From NCBI RefSeq assembly GCF_902706095.1, contig NZ_CACSJP010000001.1:186001-250000 (forward strand): a stretch of DNA of 64,000 nucleotides, in the 5' to 3' direction. Position numbers and translations under genes: made by a program. This DNA is from Rhizobium sp. 18065 (GTDB lineage Bacteria > Pseudomonadota > Alphaproteobacteria > Rhizobiales > Rhizobiaceae). Shown piece by piece: positions 61,471 through 64,000 of the stretch (within the stretch, counting starts at the first letter, position 1; every line of letters begins with the position of its first letter). The notes beneath the pieces were generated by a model. The model worked only from the letters and a program-made list of their open reading frames with translations. It did not search any database and was not told the DNA's origin.

Positions 61471-62343
61471 ATGCTGCTTCAGCACCAGTCCATCTTCAGC
61501 TTCCTCTCCGCCTCGCCACGTGCGCAGGCGGTCGGCACGCTTGCGCTTGGTTCCGGCTGTTCGGCGGCGATCTGGCGCAATGCCGATGACCGGATGAGCT
61601 ATGAGCGGCCCGACGGCCATACGTTCAGCCTCTATCTTCAGGGTGGCGCCGGCACCCGCCGGCTCGACGGCGGGGCGCTGAACGGCTGGCCGGGCGCGCT
61701 CTGCATCATGCCGCAGGGCGCCTCGTCGGAATGGGAAATCACCGATGCCTTCGAGTTCGTCCATCTCTATGTGCCGGACGAGGAACTGCGGCGGGCCTTT
61801 GCCGAGACCTTCGACCGCGACTGCCGGCTGATGGTCATGCCCGAGGCGACCTTCGATCATGCGCCGGCGCTGGCCGAGGCGCTGCGCCAGGTGGCGGACG
61901 CCACCCATGTGGGCGATACGCTGCTGGCCGATGCGGCGATGAATGCGGCCTTTGCCAGCCTCTTCGTCGATCCACGCTATGGCGGTGCGCGACCACTCGC
62001 CATCAAGAGCGGCCTCGCACCCGCCGTCCGCCGGCGGATCACAGATTACATCGAGGCGCATCTCGACCATCAGGTGAGCCTGGCTGACCTCGCCGCGATT
62101 GCCGGCCTCAGCGAATTCCACCTGCAGCGCATGTTCCGGGCGAGTTGCGGTGTCTCTCCGCATGGCTGGGTCCAGCATCGGCGGCTTGCCCGCGCCAAGA
62201 CACTGCTGGCCGGCGCCGATCCGATTGCCCAGATCGCGTCGGCCTGCGGCTTCAGCAGCCAGAGCCACCTGACCCGGGTGTTCAAGACGATGACCGGCAC
62301 GACGCCATCGGCTTACCGACACAGCGTCGCCGGCAGCGCCTGA
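61471..62343 (+). CDS. AraC-family transcriptional regulator
   Basis: A 290-residue protein. The C-terminal 100 residues carry two helix-turn-helix units: V-S-L-A-D-L-A-A-I-A-G-L-S-E-F-H-L-Q-R-M-F, then I-A-Q-I-A-S-A-C-G-F-S-S-Q-S-H-L. The N-terminal part is a cupin-like sensor domain. It is divergent from the EamA transporter, the likely target. Confidence 0.93.
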   Translation: MLLQHQSIFSFLSASPRAQAVGTLALGSGCSAAIWRNADDRMSYERPDGHTFSLYLQGGAGTRRLDGGALNGWPGALCIMPQGASSEWEITDAFEFVHLYVPDEELRRAFAETFDRDCRLMVMPEATFDHAPALAEALRQVADATHVGDTLLADAAMNAAFASLFVDPRYGGARPLAIKSGLAPAVRRRITDYIEAHLDHQVSLADLAAIAGLSEFHLQRMFRASCGVSPHGWVQHRRLARAKTLLAGADPIAQIASACGFSSQSHLTRVFKTMTGTTPSAYRHSVAGSA

Positions 62344-62353
62344 CACCTTGGCG

Positions 62354-63352
<999 letters not shown>

Positions 63353-63451
63353 GGTCTTCAACCTTTCGCGGGGAGCGCTCTGGATGCGCTGATGATGGTC
63401 GCAGAATATCATAAGGATTGAACAGGATAATGGCTGTAATTTCGCGGTACT

Positions 63452-63470
63452 TGTTCTATTGAATAGTACA
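63452..63470. promoter_or_regulatory. Near-palindrome at the LysR start, probable operator
   Basis: TGTTCTATTGAATAGTACA reads as TGT-N-CTATT-N-AATAG-N-ACA, an imperfect 19-base palindrome ending at the base before the LysR ATG. LysR regulators bind such sites between divergent genes. Confidence 0.6.
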
Positions 63471-64000
63471 ATGAACAGGATCCAGCTCTCCCAACTGGCG
63501 GTGCTCGCCACCGTCGCCGAGACCCGCAGCTTTCGCAAGGCGGCTGACGAGCTTGCCATTGCGCCATCGGCCGTCAGCCATGCGGTCGCTTCGCTGGAGG
63601 CAAGCCTTGGCGTGCGCCTGCTCGCCCGCACCACCCGCAGCGTCGCGCCGACGGAGGAGGGCAGGCGGCTGCTGGAGACGCTGGCGCCGGCGCTGGCCGA
63701 TATCGATACGGCACTGGCGGCACTGGCAGACGATAGAAGCGTGCCGGCCGGCCCGCTGCGCATCACCATGCCGATGCTGGCCGCCGAAGACCTGATTGCG
63801 CCGCGGCTGGGTGCGTTCCTGCGGACCTATCCGCGGATCGAACTCGATATCGTCACCAATGACCGCTTCGAGGATATCGTCGCCGAAGGGTTCGACGCGG
63901 GTCTGCGACTTGGCGAACATCTGGAAGCCGACATGATCGCGGTCAAGGCGAGCGGCCCGCAGCGCGGCGTGATCGTCGGATCGCCTGCCTGTATCGCCGA
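63471..64000 (+). CDS. LysR-family regulator, 3' end outside window
   Basis: The frame is open to the last base. The visible 176 residues start M-N-R-I-Q-L-S-Q-L-A-V-L-A-T-V and carry the helix-turn-helix F-R-K-A-A-D-E-L-A-I-A-P-S-A-V-S-H-A-V. The start of the effector domain (G-P-L-R-I-T-M-P) follows. The R-T-T-R-S-V-A-P-T stretch is typical of the branch that regulates divergent oxidoreductases. It probably controls the adjacent aldo-keto reductase. Confidence 0.92.
   Translation, partial: MNRIQLSQLAVLATVAETRSFRKAADELAIAPSAVSHAVASLEASLGVRLLARTTRSVAPTEEGRRLLETLAPALADIDTALAALADDRSVPAGPLRITMPMLAAEDLIAPRLGAFLRTYPRIELDIVTNDRFEDIVAEGFDAGLRLGEHLEADMIAVKASGPQRGVIVGSPACIA

Overview
The window is GC-rich DNA from an alphaproteobacterium of the order Hyphomicrobiales, most likely Rhizobiaceae. 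This rests on family content (BA14K-like protein, DUF992, TadD, BTLCP peptidase, MbfA with an Irr-type ICE box, rhizobial intergenic palindromes) and on the gene order rpmI-rplT-pheS-pheT with a separate infC. It is ordinary chromosome: no prophage, transposase, CRISPR array or rRNA was seen. There is one tRNA gene, tRNA-Leu(CAG).

Layout. 1-3.6 kb: the 3' end of a giant octapeptide-repeat protein, then a secreted DUF992 protein. 3.7-15.4 kb: a FtsK-type translocase without membrane segments, then housekeeping genes (YigZ-like, TadD, leucyl aminopeptidase, MarR, NlpC/P60, tRNA-Leu, BA14K-like, SelW-like, DoxX, glutamine amidotransferase). 15.5-18.5 kb: a secreted vanadium-haloperoxidase-like protein with a secreted CRTAC1/ASPIC-UnbV protein. 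18.5-19.5 kb: about 1 kb without a convincing gene, holding an inverted pair of RIME-like repeats and a hairpin-rich stretch. 19.5-31.4 kb: a polysaccharide export and assembly locus (double alpha/beta hydrolase, Wzx flippase, Tat-exported GH10 enzyme, Wzz-like protein, O-antigen ligase/polymerase, three glycosyltransferases including a WecG/TagA type, and a DUF6492-like protein). 31.5-33.8 kb: a class A beta-lactamase divergent from an AmpR-like LysR regulator, then YegP. 33.9-36.5 kb: CcdAB and LepA. 36.8-44.5 kb: small regulators, a TetR/MFS efflux pair with a perfect palindromic operator, and an acetylpolyamine amidohydrolase flanked by two homologous alpha/beta hydrolases. 44.6-50.4 kb: a TRAP solute-binding protein, a truncated haemoglobin divergent from the iron exporter mbfA, an MFS protein, a BTLCP protease and another hydrolase. 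50.6-59.5 kb: translation genes (infC with an AUC start, rpmI, rplT, pheS, pheT), interrupted by two Asp-rich secreted proteins plus a PhoQ-like two-component system. 59.7-64 kb: a flavin reductase, an EamA transporter/AraC pair and an aldo-keto reductase/LysR pair, the last cut by the window edge.

How the parts fit. The 19.5-31.4 kb block is a nearly complete Wzx/Wzy-type polymer pathway, lacking an initiating sugar-phosphate transferase and outer-membrane channel within the window. The 51.3-54.6 kb block looks like one operon in which acidic periplasmic proteins could bind cations or modulate the kinase encoded just downstream.

The most unusual signals are: (1) the repeat protein, whose 8-residue units are grouped into a super-repeat of exactly 136 residues (408 bp) kept without any indel across seven copies; (2) the acidic-protein/PhoQ-like operon; (3) the hairpin-rich gene-free block at 18.8-19.5 kb; and (4) short tandem repeats that overlap the stop codons of four unrelated genes.
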